Positions 16,385-25,188 of a stretch of DNA of 64,000 nucleotides are shown piece by piece (position 1 is the stretch's first letter; each line of letters begins with the position of its first letter). Location: assembly GCA_900541645.1 (NCBI GenBank), contig UQKQ01000003.1, positions 62,001 to 126,000 of the forward strand. The letters run 5' to 3'. Below the pieces are notes generated by a model that worked only from the letters and a program-made list of their open reading frames with translations, was not told where the DNA came from and searched no databases. Source of the stretch: an uncultured Collinsella sp. GTDB lineage: Bacteria; Actinomycetota; Coriobacteriia; Coriobacteriales; Coriobacteriaceae. A program made the translations under genes and the position numbers.

Positions 16385-19189
16385 GTGAGAGCTTCCGCTG
16401 TCCTTCGTTCAGTTATATATCGCACCCTGGCCGTCGCGCTTGCCGCACTCGCCATACTGAGCACCATCATGCCCGCCCCCGCCTATGCCGCCAATACCGA
16501 TCAGCAGGTCAAAACGGTCCGCGTTGGTTGGCTCGTCAACAACGAGGGCTTCCAGGACGGCACCCCCGGCGAGCGTCTCTCGGGATGGGGCTACGAGTAC
16601 CTCCAGACCCTCTCGTACTACACACCCGGCTGGCAGTACGAATACGTCTCCGGCACCTTCACCGAGCTTATGGACATGCTCGAGGCAGGCGAGATTGACC
16701 TCATGCCAAACATCTCCTACTCCGAAGAACGCGCCCAAAAACTGCTCTTCTCATCGAACCCCGAGGGCACCGAACGCTACTACATCTATGCCAGGCCCGA
16801 GCGCGACGATCTGGCCAAGGGTGACCCCCGAGCGCTCCAAGGCCTTACCATCGGCTGCAACCCCGGCGTTATGCAAACCTTCGTTGGCCAGCAATGGCTC
16901 GCCAACGAAGAAATCGCCTGCACATACAAGGAGTATGACGGAAACTCCGTTCTCTTTGATGCGCTGGCAAACGGCGAGGTCGATGCCGTCATCATGAACG
17001 ACACGACCTCGTCGCCCAGTGCCTCCCCCATGTTCTACATTGGGTCGAGCGACTACTATTTTGCCGTCCCCAAAAGCCGCCCCGACCTGATGGACGACAT
17101 CAATGCCGCCATGACAGCAATCGCCCGCGTCAACCCACGCTATAACGACGAAGTCAAATCTCACTACTCGGCCCAAAACAGCGGTTCATCATCGCTCAAC
17201 AGCCCCGAATGTTCCTGGCTCAAAGCAAACAACAACACCATCACGCTCGGCTACATTACGGGCAAACTCCCCTACTGCAACGAAGACGAAGACGGCAAAA
17301 TGGAAGGCTCGCTCGCATCGCTTGCGACGACGCTACACGATAAATTTGGCATTACGGTCAAAACCGTCGCCTTTGATAGCTACAAGATGATGTCAAAGGC
17401 CCTGTCAGAGGGAAGCATAGACGTTGCGCTGCCGGCATACCGAGATTACTGGTTTGCCGAGCAATCAGGCGTTATGCAGTCGGTATCGTTGGGGACCATG
17501 TCCCTCACCGCCATCCACACCGGCAGTAACCTGAAAAAAGACCTTCAGAACATCGCCTGTACCAAATCATCGTTTGTCAACAAAAATGCACTTGAAAGTC
17601 TATTCCCCACAGCGACCGTAACCGAATACCAATCCGACGATGAAGCGTTCGACGCCCTCAGGAAGGGAACGGCGCGCTGCATCGTCGCTCCCAGTTCACG
17701 CGTAAAAACCATCGGTGACCGTTATGATCTCGAGGACTGCGAGACGGTCGAGCTCCCTGACACCTGTGACCTCGCGTGCTTGATGTCGCGCGGCAAGCCC
17801 GAACTGCTGGGAATCATCAACAAGGGCATCATCAATGCCGGAGAATCGCTCTCCGCAAGTAATTACTCCTCCACGTCGTACACGGCCCAGGAATCCAACA
17901 CGCTTCAATTCCTTTATCGCAACCGCACCGCCATTGCAGCTACCCTCATCGGTATGTTGTCGGTCGGCATCGTCCTGCTCATCTGGGCGCTCGTGCGCGC
18001 TCGAACCGAGCGCAAAAAAGCCGATGCTGCCAACGCCGCTAAGACGGCATTCCTCACGCGCATGAGCCACGACATCCGTACGCCGCTCAACGGTATCCTG
18101 GGCCTTATCGAAATTGAAGAATTGAAGGAAGGCGATATGCAAGTCGCCCGCGAGAGCCGTGCCAAGGCGCGCGTTGCCGCCAATCACCTGCTCTCGCTGA
18201 TCAACGACATCCTCGAGATGGGAAAAATCGAAGACCGCAAGCTAACACTGGAACATGCGCCTTTTAACCTCAAAGAGCTTTGTGACGATACGCTGGTGCT
18301 GTGCAAGCTCCGCGCGTCCAGTAACGGCATCACAATGCAGGACAATAGTCTGCCGTACGCCACGGGGCCATACATGATCGGCAGTCCCACCCATATCCGA
18401 CAGATCATGATCAACCTGTTAGACAACAGCATTAAGTACAACAAGCACGGCGGCTCCGTCACCTTTAGTTCAAAGACCAAGCCACTCGATAACGGGCGCG
18501 CGCTCTTTTGCTTTAGCGTTTCGGATACCGGCATTGGCATGGCTCCCGAGTTTTTAAAGCATATCTATGAGCCGTTTGCCCAAGAAGGTGACGATGCGCG
18601 CAGCAAGTTCCAAGGAACCGGCATGGGCATGCCAATCGTCAAGTCGCTTATTGAACTGATGGGCGGCACCATCGAAGTCAGCAGCGAACTCCATGTGGGC
18701 ACCACGTTCTACGTGGAAATTCCGCTCGATATCGACAAGAACCCCCGGGCGCGGGCGAATACGGTCGAGAGGGCGCTCGACTGCTCGCTCGCCGACATGA
18801 ACGTGCTGCTCGCCGAAGACAACGAATTGAATGCCGAGATTGCCCAGACGCTGCTAGAATCCGAGGGCGTCGTGGTCACCCGCGCCGTCAACGGCAACGA
18901 AGTCGTCGATCTGTACCTGTCTCATCCCGCCGGCAGCTTCGATGCGATCCTGATGGACATTATGATGCCGGACATGGACGGTTACGAGGCAACCCGCGCG
19001 ATTCGCCTGAGCGAGAAGGTCGATGCAGCCGATATCCCCATCATCGCGCTCACTGCCAATGCCTTTGCCGAGGACGCCAAGGCGGCACACGACGCCGGCA
19101 TGAACGCCCATCTGTCCAAACCGCTCGACTTTAACAAGCTCAAAAACATACTCGCCCGCATCAAGAAAAACGGATCCGTTTCGCTATAG
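16385..19189 (+). CDS. Hybrid histidine kinase with two periplasmic solute-binding domains
   Basis: 934 residues. A signal/anchor ending PAPAYAAN is followed by SBP_bac_3 domain 1 (about 42-270, VRVGWLVNNEGF...LMDMLEAGEIDLMP) and domain 2 (about 281-500, ITLGYITGKLPYC...GSIDVALPA). A membrane helix (514-537), HisKA with MSHDIRTPLNG (phospho-acceptor His near 561), a HATPase with NLLDNSIKYN and GTGMGMPIVKSL, and a C-terminal receiver with LMDIMMPDMDGYEA (Asp near 857) follow. The layout resembles BvgS/EvgS. It would sense amino-acid-like ligands outside the cell. No HPt domain or DNA-binding partner is adjacent. GTG 16385 follows TAGGA; TTG 16379 is an alternative. Confidence 0.93.
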   Translation: MRASAVLRSVIYRTLAVALAALAILSTIMPAPAYAANTDQQVKTVRVGWLVNNEGFQDGTPGERLSGWGYEYLQTLSYYTPGWQYEYVSGTFTELMDMLEAGEIDLMPNISYSEERAQKLLFSSNPEGTERYYIYARPERDDLAKGDPRALQGLTIGCNPGVMQTFVGQQWLANEEIACTYKEYDGNSVLFDALANGEVDAVIMNDTTSSPSASPMFYIGSSDYYFAVPKSRPDLMDDINAAMTAIARVNPRYNDEVKSHYSAQNSGSSSLNSPECSWLKANNNTITLGYITGKLPYCNEDEDGKMEGSLASLATTLHDKFGITVKTVAFDSYKMMSKALSEGSIDVALPAYRDYWFAEQSGVMQSVSLGTMSLTAIHTGSNLKKDLQNIACTKSSFVNKNALESLFPTATVTEYQSDDEAFDALRKGTARCIVAPSSRVKTIGDRYDLEDCETVELPDTCDLACLMSRGKPELLGIINKGIINAGESLSASNYSSTSYTAQESNTLQFLYRNRTAIAATLIGMLSVGIVLLIWALVRARTERKKADAANAAKTAFLTRMSHDIRTPLNGILGLIEIEELKEGDMQVARESRAKARVAANHLLSLINDILEMGKIEDRKLTLEHAPFNLKELCDDTLVLCKLRASSNGITMQDNSLPYATGPYMIGSPTHIRQIMINLLDNSIKYNKHGGSVTFSSKTKPLDNGRALFCFSVSDTGIGMAPEFLKHIYEPFAQEGDDARSKFQGTGMGMPIVKSLIELMGGTIEVSSELHVGTTFYVEIPLDIDKNPRARANTVERALDCSLADMNVLLAEDNELNAEIAQTLLESEGVVVTRAVNGNEVVDLYLSHPAGSFDAILMDIMMPDMDGYEATRAIRLSEKVDAADIPIIALTANAFAEDAKAAHDAGMNAHLSKPLDFNKLKNILARIKKNGSVSL

Positions 19190-19231
19190 TTTGTGCTCAA
19201 CCACCACGCACGACCAGAAAGGAAGCCAACG

Positions 19232-19711
19232 ATGTTTAGGCCCTTACGTCGAAAGAAACGCGCCATCACTGACGAGGAAGCGCGCGAACTGCTCGCTACC
19301 TGCAAGCGCGGCGTCTTTGCCGTCAACGGCGACGATGGCTACCCGTACGCCATTCCCGTCAACTACTTCTTTGACGCCGAGCACGACAAGATCTATTTCC
19401 ATGGCGCCAAAGCCGGCCACAAGGTCGACGCACTCAAGCGCGATGACAAGGTCTGCTTTACCGTATACGGCAACGAGTGGTACCAGGACGGTGACTGGGC
19501 TCCCTACGTTATGAGCACCGTCGTCTTTGGCCGTTGTCGCCTGGCGAATGACACCCCCGCGTTTATCGAGGACAAAGTCCGCCAGCTCGCCCTTAAGTAC
19601 TACCCTTCTGCCGAAGAAGTCGAAGAGGAAATCGCCAAGGACATTAAGGGCGTCCAGCTCTACGAGATTTCGATTGAGCATCTTTGCGGCAAGCAGATTC
19701 AAGAAAAGTAA
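19232..19711 (+). CDS. Pyridoxamine 5'-phosphate oxidase-like flavoprotein (NimA-like)
   Basis: 159 residues of the split-barrel FMN fold. It begins MFRPLRRKKRAITDEEARELL and contains GVFAVNGDDGYPYAIPVNYFF and KIYFHGAKAGHKVDAL, the phosphate- and flavin-contacting segments seen in NimA-type proteins (5-nitroimidazole reductase relatives). The ATG at 19232 has AGAAAGGAAG upstream. Whether it binds FMN or heme, or confers nitroimidazole tolerance, cannot be read from the sequence. It follows the sensor kinase by 42 nt on the same strand, so cotranscription is possible. Confidence 0.85.
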   Translation: MFRPLRRKKRAITDEEARELLATCKRGVFAVNGDDGYPYAIPVNYFFDAEHDKIYFHGAKAGHKVDALKRDDKVCFTVYGNEWYQDGDWAPYVMSTVVFGRCRLANDTPAFIEDKVRQLALKYYPSAEEVEEEIAKDIKGVQLYEISIEHLCGKQIQEK

Positions 19712-19738
19712 GCCCCTCAGCAGGCCTCATCAATAACA

Positions 19739-19778
19739 ATATGGCCCAGTTCCAACCCACCTTGGAACCGGGCCATAT
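19739..19778. terminator. Bidirectional terminator
   Basis: ATATGGCCCAGTTCCAA and TTGGAACCGGGCCATAT pair over 17 positions with one A/C mismatch and a 6-nt loop. It lies between the convergent flavoprotein gene and the second hybrid kinase. Confidence 0.75.
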
Positions 19779-19780
19779 GC

Positions 19781-21973
19781 TTATGAAGCGTCGGCGGCGA
19801 TGTGCGCTAGCGCCTCGACGAGCTCTTGCGAGCTCACGGGTTTACTTAGGTGCGCGTTCATGCCCGCCTCACGCGAAAGCCTACGGTCGTCGGCAAAGGC
19901 GTTGGCGCTCACGGCGATAATCGGCGTGGTCGCGGCATCCTCGCGATCGAGTGCTCGAATCTGACGCGTGGCCTCAAGGCCATCGATGCCAGGCATCATG
20001 ATGTCCATCAACACCACGTCGTACTCGTGCGGTGCGCTCGCGGTAAACATCTCGACGGCAGACTCACCATCCTTAGCATGCGTCACGATGGCACCGGCAC
20101 GGCTGAGCGTAAACTGCGCGATCTCGGCATTCAGATCGTTATCCTCTACGAGCAAAACGCGCAAGCCCTGGAGCGCATCGCCGTCTCCCGCATCCGCGGG
20201 AACTGCCTGAGGAATCTCGGAGCGGTCGCACTTCTCGAACGGCAGGCGAATGGTAAACGTCGTCCCCTGCCCCAAGACACTCGTAAAGCTCATGGTTCCG
20301 CCCATAAGCTCGACCAGCTGTTTTGCGATAGGCGCGCCCAGGCCAGTTCCCGACGAAGCGCCTTCCACCTGCTGCTCCTCGCGGCAAAACGGCTCGTAGA
20401 GGTGCTTTTGGAACTCCTCGCTCATGCCAATACCGTTGTCGGCGATCGTGTATTCATAGACGGGGACGCCATCCGCTGGCTCCACCTCGCGGCACACCAG
20501 GCGGACATAGCCGCCCTGGCGGTTGTACTTGACGGCATTGCCGGCAATATTGAGCAACAAACGCTTGAGGTGCGTCACGCTCACCCGCGCATAGGGATGA
20601 TTAAGCGTCTGCTGGTCGGAGATAATTGTCACCAGACGCTCCTCGGCCTGGCGCTCCAGAATATCGCGCACTTCACAGTTGAGGGCCACCAAATTTATGG
20701 GCACGAGGTTCAGGTCGACCTGCCCGCTCTCCAGGCGACTCATATCGAGCGCCTCGTTGGCAAGGTCGAGCAGCAGTCCCGATGCCGTCCAGATTTTTGA
20801 GCGGCACTCAGTCTGCTTTTGCAGATCGTCCGCATTGGCATCGCCAACCTCGACCATGCCGCGAATGCCGTTGATGGGCGTGCGCAGATCGTGGCTCATG
20901 CGACGCAGAAACTCCGTCTTTGCCGAGTTGGCAGACGAGGCCTCACGCGCCGCCTTTGCCAGCTTGTCGCCATAGTCGCGCTCCTGCTGCAGCAAGTCCG
21001 TCAAACGTCGACGATCAGCGCGGCGACGCACCGTCACAACAACGGCTATAACACCGCCGTAGAGCACCAGCACGCCGGCGGCAACAGCCGCGGCGACCTC
21101 AAAGTAGCGCTGCGCCGAGGCATAGGTGTACACATAGAATTTGTGCGCTTTTCCAAATGTGCCCAAATACCACTCGCCGTCGGCGTTAACCAATCTGACC
21201 TTACCAGCCAGGCATCGATCCTTAATACCGTCGACAATAAAGACATCCGTCGCAGGCAGATCGAACACGCCCAATACGGTGGGTTCAACGGCATTGGTCG
21301 CAACGACCTTGCCGTCGCTTTCGATCACGATATTGCCGCTATCGATGGTTTCATAGCCATCAAGCAAGCTCTGCAGTTTGAGCGTATTGCTTGCAACCGC
21401 TTTCGCGCTCTGATGCCTTACCGCGACAACGATGCCCTCGCCATCCTGCCGAGTCACGCAGCCAATGTCTGCGACCGAATCATCCGCAAGCGTGATGCGG
21501 GCGGTATAGGACTTAAGCGGATGAGTTGCCACCTCAAGCACGGGTGATTCTTTGAGATACGTAGCGAGCGACCCGTAGTCCACATCGCCCGTCGAGGACT
21601 CGGACACCAAATTGCCCGATGCGTCCGTCACGATCAGCGCGCTCACGTTGAACTGGTCGGCGTATTGCTCCAGCATGGCGTTATCCACCGAACCGTCGCG
21701 CTCCATATCGCGGGCAGCCTCTCCGGCGATCTCCATAACGCGAATCAGGTTTTTGGTCGTATAGGCGCTGTTGAATGCATCGTAGGAAAGGCTCTGCGTC
21801 GCCACGTAATCGACAACGTCGGCAAAGCGCTGCTCGGCTTGGGCCGTCGTGTAACCGTAGCTCATCATGCCGGCAACAACCGAGAGCGCTATCCCCAGCA
21901 GAGCGACAAGGAGCCATGCCCCTGCCGAACGATTGCCCCGCTCCTGAGCAGCGTGGTCGGGCGCATCGATCAT
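19781..21973 (-). CDS. Hybrid histidine kinase with extracytoplasmic sensor domain
   Basis: 730 residues. TM1 is at about 20-42, a periplasmic double-PDC-like sensor at 43-285, TM2 at about 287-312, then a coiled linker, HisKA (MSHDLRTPINGIRG, His near 358), a HATPase (NIAGNAVKYNRQGG, GTGLGAPIAKQLVE) and a receiver (LLVEDNDLNAEIAQ, LMDIMMPGIDG with Asp near 655). The kinase and receiver halves are close relatives of the fused kinase at 16385, ending NAHLSKPVSSQELVEAL versus NAHLSKPLDFNKLKNIL. The ATG overlaps the stop of the solute-binding lipoprotein gene (ATGA), indicating tight coupling. Confidence 0.93.
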   Translation of the reverse strand: MIDAPDHAAQERGNRSAGAWLLVALLGIALSVVAGMMSYGYTTAQAEQRFADVVDYVATQSLSYDAFNSAYTTKNLIRVMEIAGEAARDMERDGSVDNAMLEQYADQFNVSALIVTDASGNLVSESSTGDVDYGSLATYLKESPVLEVATHPLKSYTARITLADDSVADIGCVTRQDGEGIVVAVRHQSAKAVASNTLKLQSLLDGYETIDSGNIVIESDGKVVATNAVEPTVLGVFDLPATDVFIVDGIKDRCLAGKVRLVNADGEWYLGTFGKAHKFYVYTYASAQRYFEVAAAVAAGVLVLYGGVIAVVVTVRRRADRRRLTDLLQQERDYGDKLAKAAREASSANSAKTEFLRRMSHDLRTPINGIRGMVEVGDANADDLQKQTECRSKIWTASGLLLDLANEALDMSRLESGQVDLNLVPINLVALNCEVRDILERQAEERLVTIISDQQTLNHPYARVSVTHLKRLLLNIAGNAVKYNRQGGYVRLVCREVEPADGVPVYEYTIADNGIGMSEEFQKHLYEPFCREEQQVEGASSGTGLGAPIAKQLVELMGGTMSFTSVLGQGTTFTIRLPFEKCDRSEIPQAVPADAGDGDALQGLRVLLVEDNDLNAEIAQFTLSRAGAIVTHAKDGESAVEMFTASAPHEYDVVLMDIMMPGIDGLEATRQIRALDREDAATTPIIAVSANAFADDRRLSREAGMNAHLSKPVSSQELVEALAHIAADAS

Positions 21974-22839
21974 GACAGGCCCTCCATATTCAAAAATGGC
22001 GAAGGGTCATCGAAGTACTTTGACACCAGGCGTTCCATGGTGCCATCGGCAAGCATTTCTTGGTAGGCATGAGTGAGCTTGACGTCGATGCCACGCGTAT
22101 CGTTGATATCGAAAGCGGTGCCCAAACCGACCTCTAGCAGCGGCTCATCCAAAATGCGATATGTCACACCATAGTCTTTTTCGTAGGTGAGGAACGAGGA
22201 CTCATGCGCGGCGATAGCGTCGACCAGGCCCTCGACGAGCGCCGGGTTCAGGTATGAACCGTCCGAAAAGCTGTAGAGTTCCTTGATCTGCGGAACGTTT
22301 TCATTTATGCGATTGAGCAAAATGTCCTCGGGCTTGGTGGTGGACTGAACCGCCACGATCTTATCCTCAAGATCGGCAAGCGTGTAGATATCGCTCTGGG
22401 GATCGACCGCGACCACCTGGCGGCTCGCAAGGTACGGGCCGGCCCAACGATATTCGTTTTCGCGACCCGTCATACTAAAGCTGCCCATGACACAATCGAG
22501 TTCGCCGCTCGCCAGCAGCTCCTTCTTCTTTTCCCAGTCGATCAGCTGGTATTTTGGCTTGTAACCAATGCGAGCCAAAGCCTCGGTCAATATCTCGACA
22601 TCCAGGCCAACGATATCGCCGTACTCGTCGGTATACACAAACGGTGGATAGAGGTCGCTTCCGACGTTGAGCGTCTTAAGGTCGTCGTCTTTGACTTGCG
22701 AGGCGTCCAGACCTTCTAATGCAGACGTCGAGGCTCCGTCATTCGACCCGGAGCAGCCAGCTATCGCTACGACAAAGACGCTCGCCACTGCAAGCGCAAC
22801 AAACAACGAAATGGCAACCGAGCGACGGGATCTTTTCAT
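21970..22839 (-). CDS. Solute-binding lipoprotein (SBP_bac_3), probable sensor partner of the adjacent kinase
   Basis: 289 residues. The lipobox ends VVAIAGC (Cys near 29). The mature protein is a type 3 periplasmic-binding fold: LNVGSDLYPPFVYTDEYGDIVGLDVEIL, ELDCVMGSFSMTGREN, and YRILDEPLLEVGLGTAFDIND. Family members bind polar amino acids for ABC importers, but there is no permease or ATPase gene here. Instead the next gene is a histidine kinase overlapping by 4 nt. That context suggests a sensory role, not uptake. GGAGCTCG precedes ATG 22839. Confidence 0.9.
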   Translation of the reverse strand: MKRSRRSVAISLFVALAVASVFVVAIAGCSGSNDGASTSALEGLDASQVKDDDLKTLNVGSDLYPPFVYTDEYGDIVGLDVEILTEALARIGYKPKYQLIDWEKKKELLASGELDCVMGSFSMTGRENEYRWAGPYLASRQVVAVDPQSDIYTLADLEDKIVAVQSTTKPEDILLNRINENVPQIKELYSFSDGSYLNPALVEGLVDAIAAHESSFLTYEKDYGVTYRILDEPLLEVGLGTAFDINDTRGIDVKLTHAYQEMLADGTMERLVSKYFDDPSPFLNMEGLS

Positions 22840-22936
22840 CGAGCTCCATACGATCCTGTTTACAGACTTAAATGGTTAAAGATAATAGCAAACAAAACCA
22901 CACGAGTGCCCAATTGTTACAGGCGCTTTACCGTGT

Positions 22937-22968
22937 GGGACCTTCCAGCCGACTTGGCAGAAGGCCCC
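22937..22968 (-). terminator. Imperfect hairpin after the PatB/MalY gene
   Basis: GGGACCTTCCAGCC and GGCAGAAGGCCCC pair imperfectly (GGG, CCTTC and GCC blocks with small bulges). It is located just beyond the aminotransferase stop codon on the minus strand. No clear U-tract. Confidence 0.3.
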
Positions 22969-22983
22969 GCATGCAGTGCTCAC

Positions 22984-24198
22984 TTACCGTGCATTAAAAA
23001 CATAGCGGTCCAGGCGGTCGCACGCCTCCCTTACGCGCGAAAGCGGCAGCGCCAGATTCACGCGAATGTGGCAGGGTCCGTGGAACGGGCGGCCGTCCTG
23101 ATACCCCACGCCCACGCGTGCCCCCTCATCGAGCAACCACTGAATATCGCGGCCATGCTCTCGGCACCACTCGGTGCAGTCCAGAAACACCATGTACGTG
23201 CCCTGCGGACGTGAATAGGACACGCCCTCAAAATGCTCGTCCACGTAATTGCAGAAGTACTCGATATTGCCGGCAAGCACCTGATTGAGCTCGTCCACCC
23301 ACTCATAGCCCTGCGGCTGGTAGGCACCGATAAGCGCATGCATGGAGAGGACATTCATCTCGTTGTAGTGGGTCTTGTTGGACACGGCGCACACGCGGTC
23401 GCGCAGCGTCTCGTTATAGATGATGTGGTAGCTGCCGACCAGGCCCGCCAGGTTGAACGTCTTGCTGGGCGCGTAGAGGGCGACCGTGCGCATGCGGGCA
23501 TCCTCGCTCACCGACTGCGTCGGGATATGCTTGTGCCCCGGCAGGATGATATCGGACCAAATCTCGTCCGAGATCACCACGCAATCGTGCTGGCAATAGA
23601 CGTCCATGGCGCGCTCAATCTCGTCGCGCTCCCATACGCGGCCGCAGGGATTGTGCGGCGAGCAGAACACCACGGCATGGATGTGGTTTTGAGCGAGCTT
23701 GCGCTCCATGTCCTCAAAGTCCATGCGCCACACGCCCTGATCATCGAGCTTAAGCGGGCTATGGACAATGCGATAGCCCGCGGCCTCAATGGACTTGGTA
23801 AAGCCGATGTAGGTGGGGCTGTGGACCAGCACCGCATCGCCCGGCTGGACATACGCGCGCAGCGTCGACACGACACCGCCCAGCACGCCGTTTTCGTAAC
23901 CGATATGTTCAGGGCGCAGGCCCTCGACGCCATTGCGGCGGCTCTGCCATTCGATGATGCGGTCGAAATACTCGGAGCGCGGATTGAAATAGCCAAACAT
24001 GGGGTGCTGGGCACGCTGAATGATGTGTTCCTGGACCGTGGGCACCGTGGCGAAGTTCATGTCCGCCACCCACATGGGAATGCGATCGAAGCCCTCGTCG
24101 GGTGCGTTTGGAGCCATGCCGGGGATCTCACCCCAAGAATCAACGGCGATGGAGTCCATGCCGTGGCGGTCGATAAGCGAGCGAAAGTCGTATTTCAT
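22984..24198 (-). CDS. PatB/MalY family PLP enzyme (cystathionine beta-lyase / C-S lyase)
   Basis: 404 residues of fold-type I PLP enzyme. It starts KYDFRSLIDRHGMDSIAVDSW, a PatB/MalY hallmark, continues with PMWVADMNFATVPTVQEHI and GVVSTLRAYVQPGDAVLVHSP, and has the substrate pocket HNPCGRVW. VISDEIWSDIILPG follows, and the PLP lysine is in YAPSKTFNLAGL. These enzymes cleave C-S bonds of cystathionine or cysteine to give homocysteine or H2S with pyruvate and ammonia, and some also act as regulators. The ATG at 24198 (GGGAG upstream) is preferred to one at 24246. Confidence 0.92.
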   Translation of the reverse strand: MKYDFRSLIDRHGMDSIAVDSWGEIPGMAPNAPDEGFDRIPMWVADMNFATVPTVQEHIIQRAQHPMFGYFNPRSEYFDRIIEWQSRRNGVEGLRPEHIGYENGVLGGVVSTLRAYVQPGDAVLVHSPTYIGFTKSIEAAGYRIVHSPLKLDDQGVWRMDFEDMERKLAQNHIHAVVFCSPHNPCGRVWERDEIERAMDVYCQHDCVVISDEIWSDIILPGHKHIPTQSVSEDARMRTVALYAPSKTFNLAGLVGSYHIIYNETLRDRVCAVSNKTHYNEMNVLSMHALIGAYQPQGYEWVDELNQVLAGNIEYFCNYVDEHFEGVSYSRPQGTYMVFLDCTEWCREHGRDIQWLLDEGARVGVGYQDGRPFHGPCHIRVNLALPLSRVREACDRLDRYVFNAR

Positions 24199-24309
24199 GC
24201 TGAGCTCCCGTGCAAAGTGATTGTTTTGGTAGGCGTTATTGTCCACCAGCGTGGGCGGTTTTGGCGCGGAGTTTGGCGCTTAATTTGACGGGTGCGGACG
24301 AATGGCTGG

Positions 24310-25056
24310 TTAGTCTTGCGCGTCGTTGACGGCGACTACGGTTAGCTGGGTTTCGTCGACCGTAAACGATATGTCGAGCCCGGCGTAGGCCAGATGATAG
24401 ACGCGGTTTGGCTCGTGTTTGCTGCCCGCGCGGCGCGGATCTTGGCGTAGAACCTCGACCAAGCCAGAAATCTTTGCGGGCGGGACCATATCCTGCAGAG
24501 CTTGCGGAAACTCAACATCGAGCTCTTGCCACGGAGCATCCTCAATCCAGCCGCCGGTCGCATCCGAGTGGCAATCCGCAAACGGGATGTAGGGCTTAAT
24601 GTCGTAGATGGGCGTGCCGTCACGCAGGTCGGCCCCCAGCACATGGATGATGGGGCCATCGTCGGTGAACTCGACACGATCGAGCTTGACGCAGGTGAGA
24701 CCGATGGGATTAGGGCGAAACGGGCTGCGCGTGGCAAAGACGCCCACACGCTCGGCTCCACCCAGGCGCGGCGGACGCACGGTCTTCGACCATTTTGCGT
24801 TGGTGCCGGACCTGTCCTGCGACTTGGCATCGGCAACTATGTCCTTAGCCGTGCCGCCGGGCGTTCCGTTTTCGAAGCGCCACAGTAGCCACAGGTGAGA
24901 GAATGAGTCCAGACCCTCAACCGCTGCATTGGAGGCAAATTCCGGCTCAAAAACGATGCGTCCCTGCAGATGAGGCGCCAAAAAGCTGTTGCGCGGAATG
25001 CCGAACTTCTGCGGCAGGTCGGTATGTATGTGTGCAATAGGTTCCATGCCGGTCAT
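24310..25056 (-). CDS. trmO: tRNA (N6-threonylcarbamoyladenosine37-N6)-methyltransferase TrmO
   Basis: 248 residues. The N-terminal beta-barrel (TsaA/YaeB) has PIAHIHTDLPQKFGIPRNS, SFSHLWLLWRFE, TRSPFRPNPIGLTCVKLD and the Lys-Pro-Tyr motif DIKPYIPFADC. These are the SAM-binding and tRNA-contact blocks of TrmO, which methylates t6A37 in tRNA-Thr(GGU). The C-terminal helical extension (LVEVLRQDPRRAGS...) is standard. The start could be ATG 25056 or ATG 25047; neither has a strong ribosome site, and the second matches the family start MEPIA better. Confidence 0.92.
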   Translation of the reverse strand: MTGMEPIAHIHTDLPQKFGIPRNSFLAPHLQGRIVFEPEFASNAAVEGLDSFSHLWLLWRFENGTPGGTAKDIVADAKSQDRSGTNAKWSKTVRPPRLGGAERVGVFATRSPFRPNPIGLTCVKLDRVEFTDDGPIIHVLGADLRDGTPIYDIKPYIPFADCHSDATGGWIEDAPWQELDVEFPQALQDMVPPAKISGLVEVLRQDPRRAGSKHEPNRVYHLAYAGLDISFTVDETQLTVVAVNDAQD

Positions 25057-25188
25057 TGTACGGCATGAAGGCGTGGGACGTTGCGCGCAATTCTTCGCCG
25101 CGGTCCCCCGTCATGCAACCAACGGTTGCTTGGAAGGGCGCCTGCCGCCGCGTATGCTTAAGCCATCAACCAGCAGAAAGGAGCCGCT

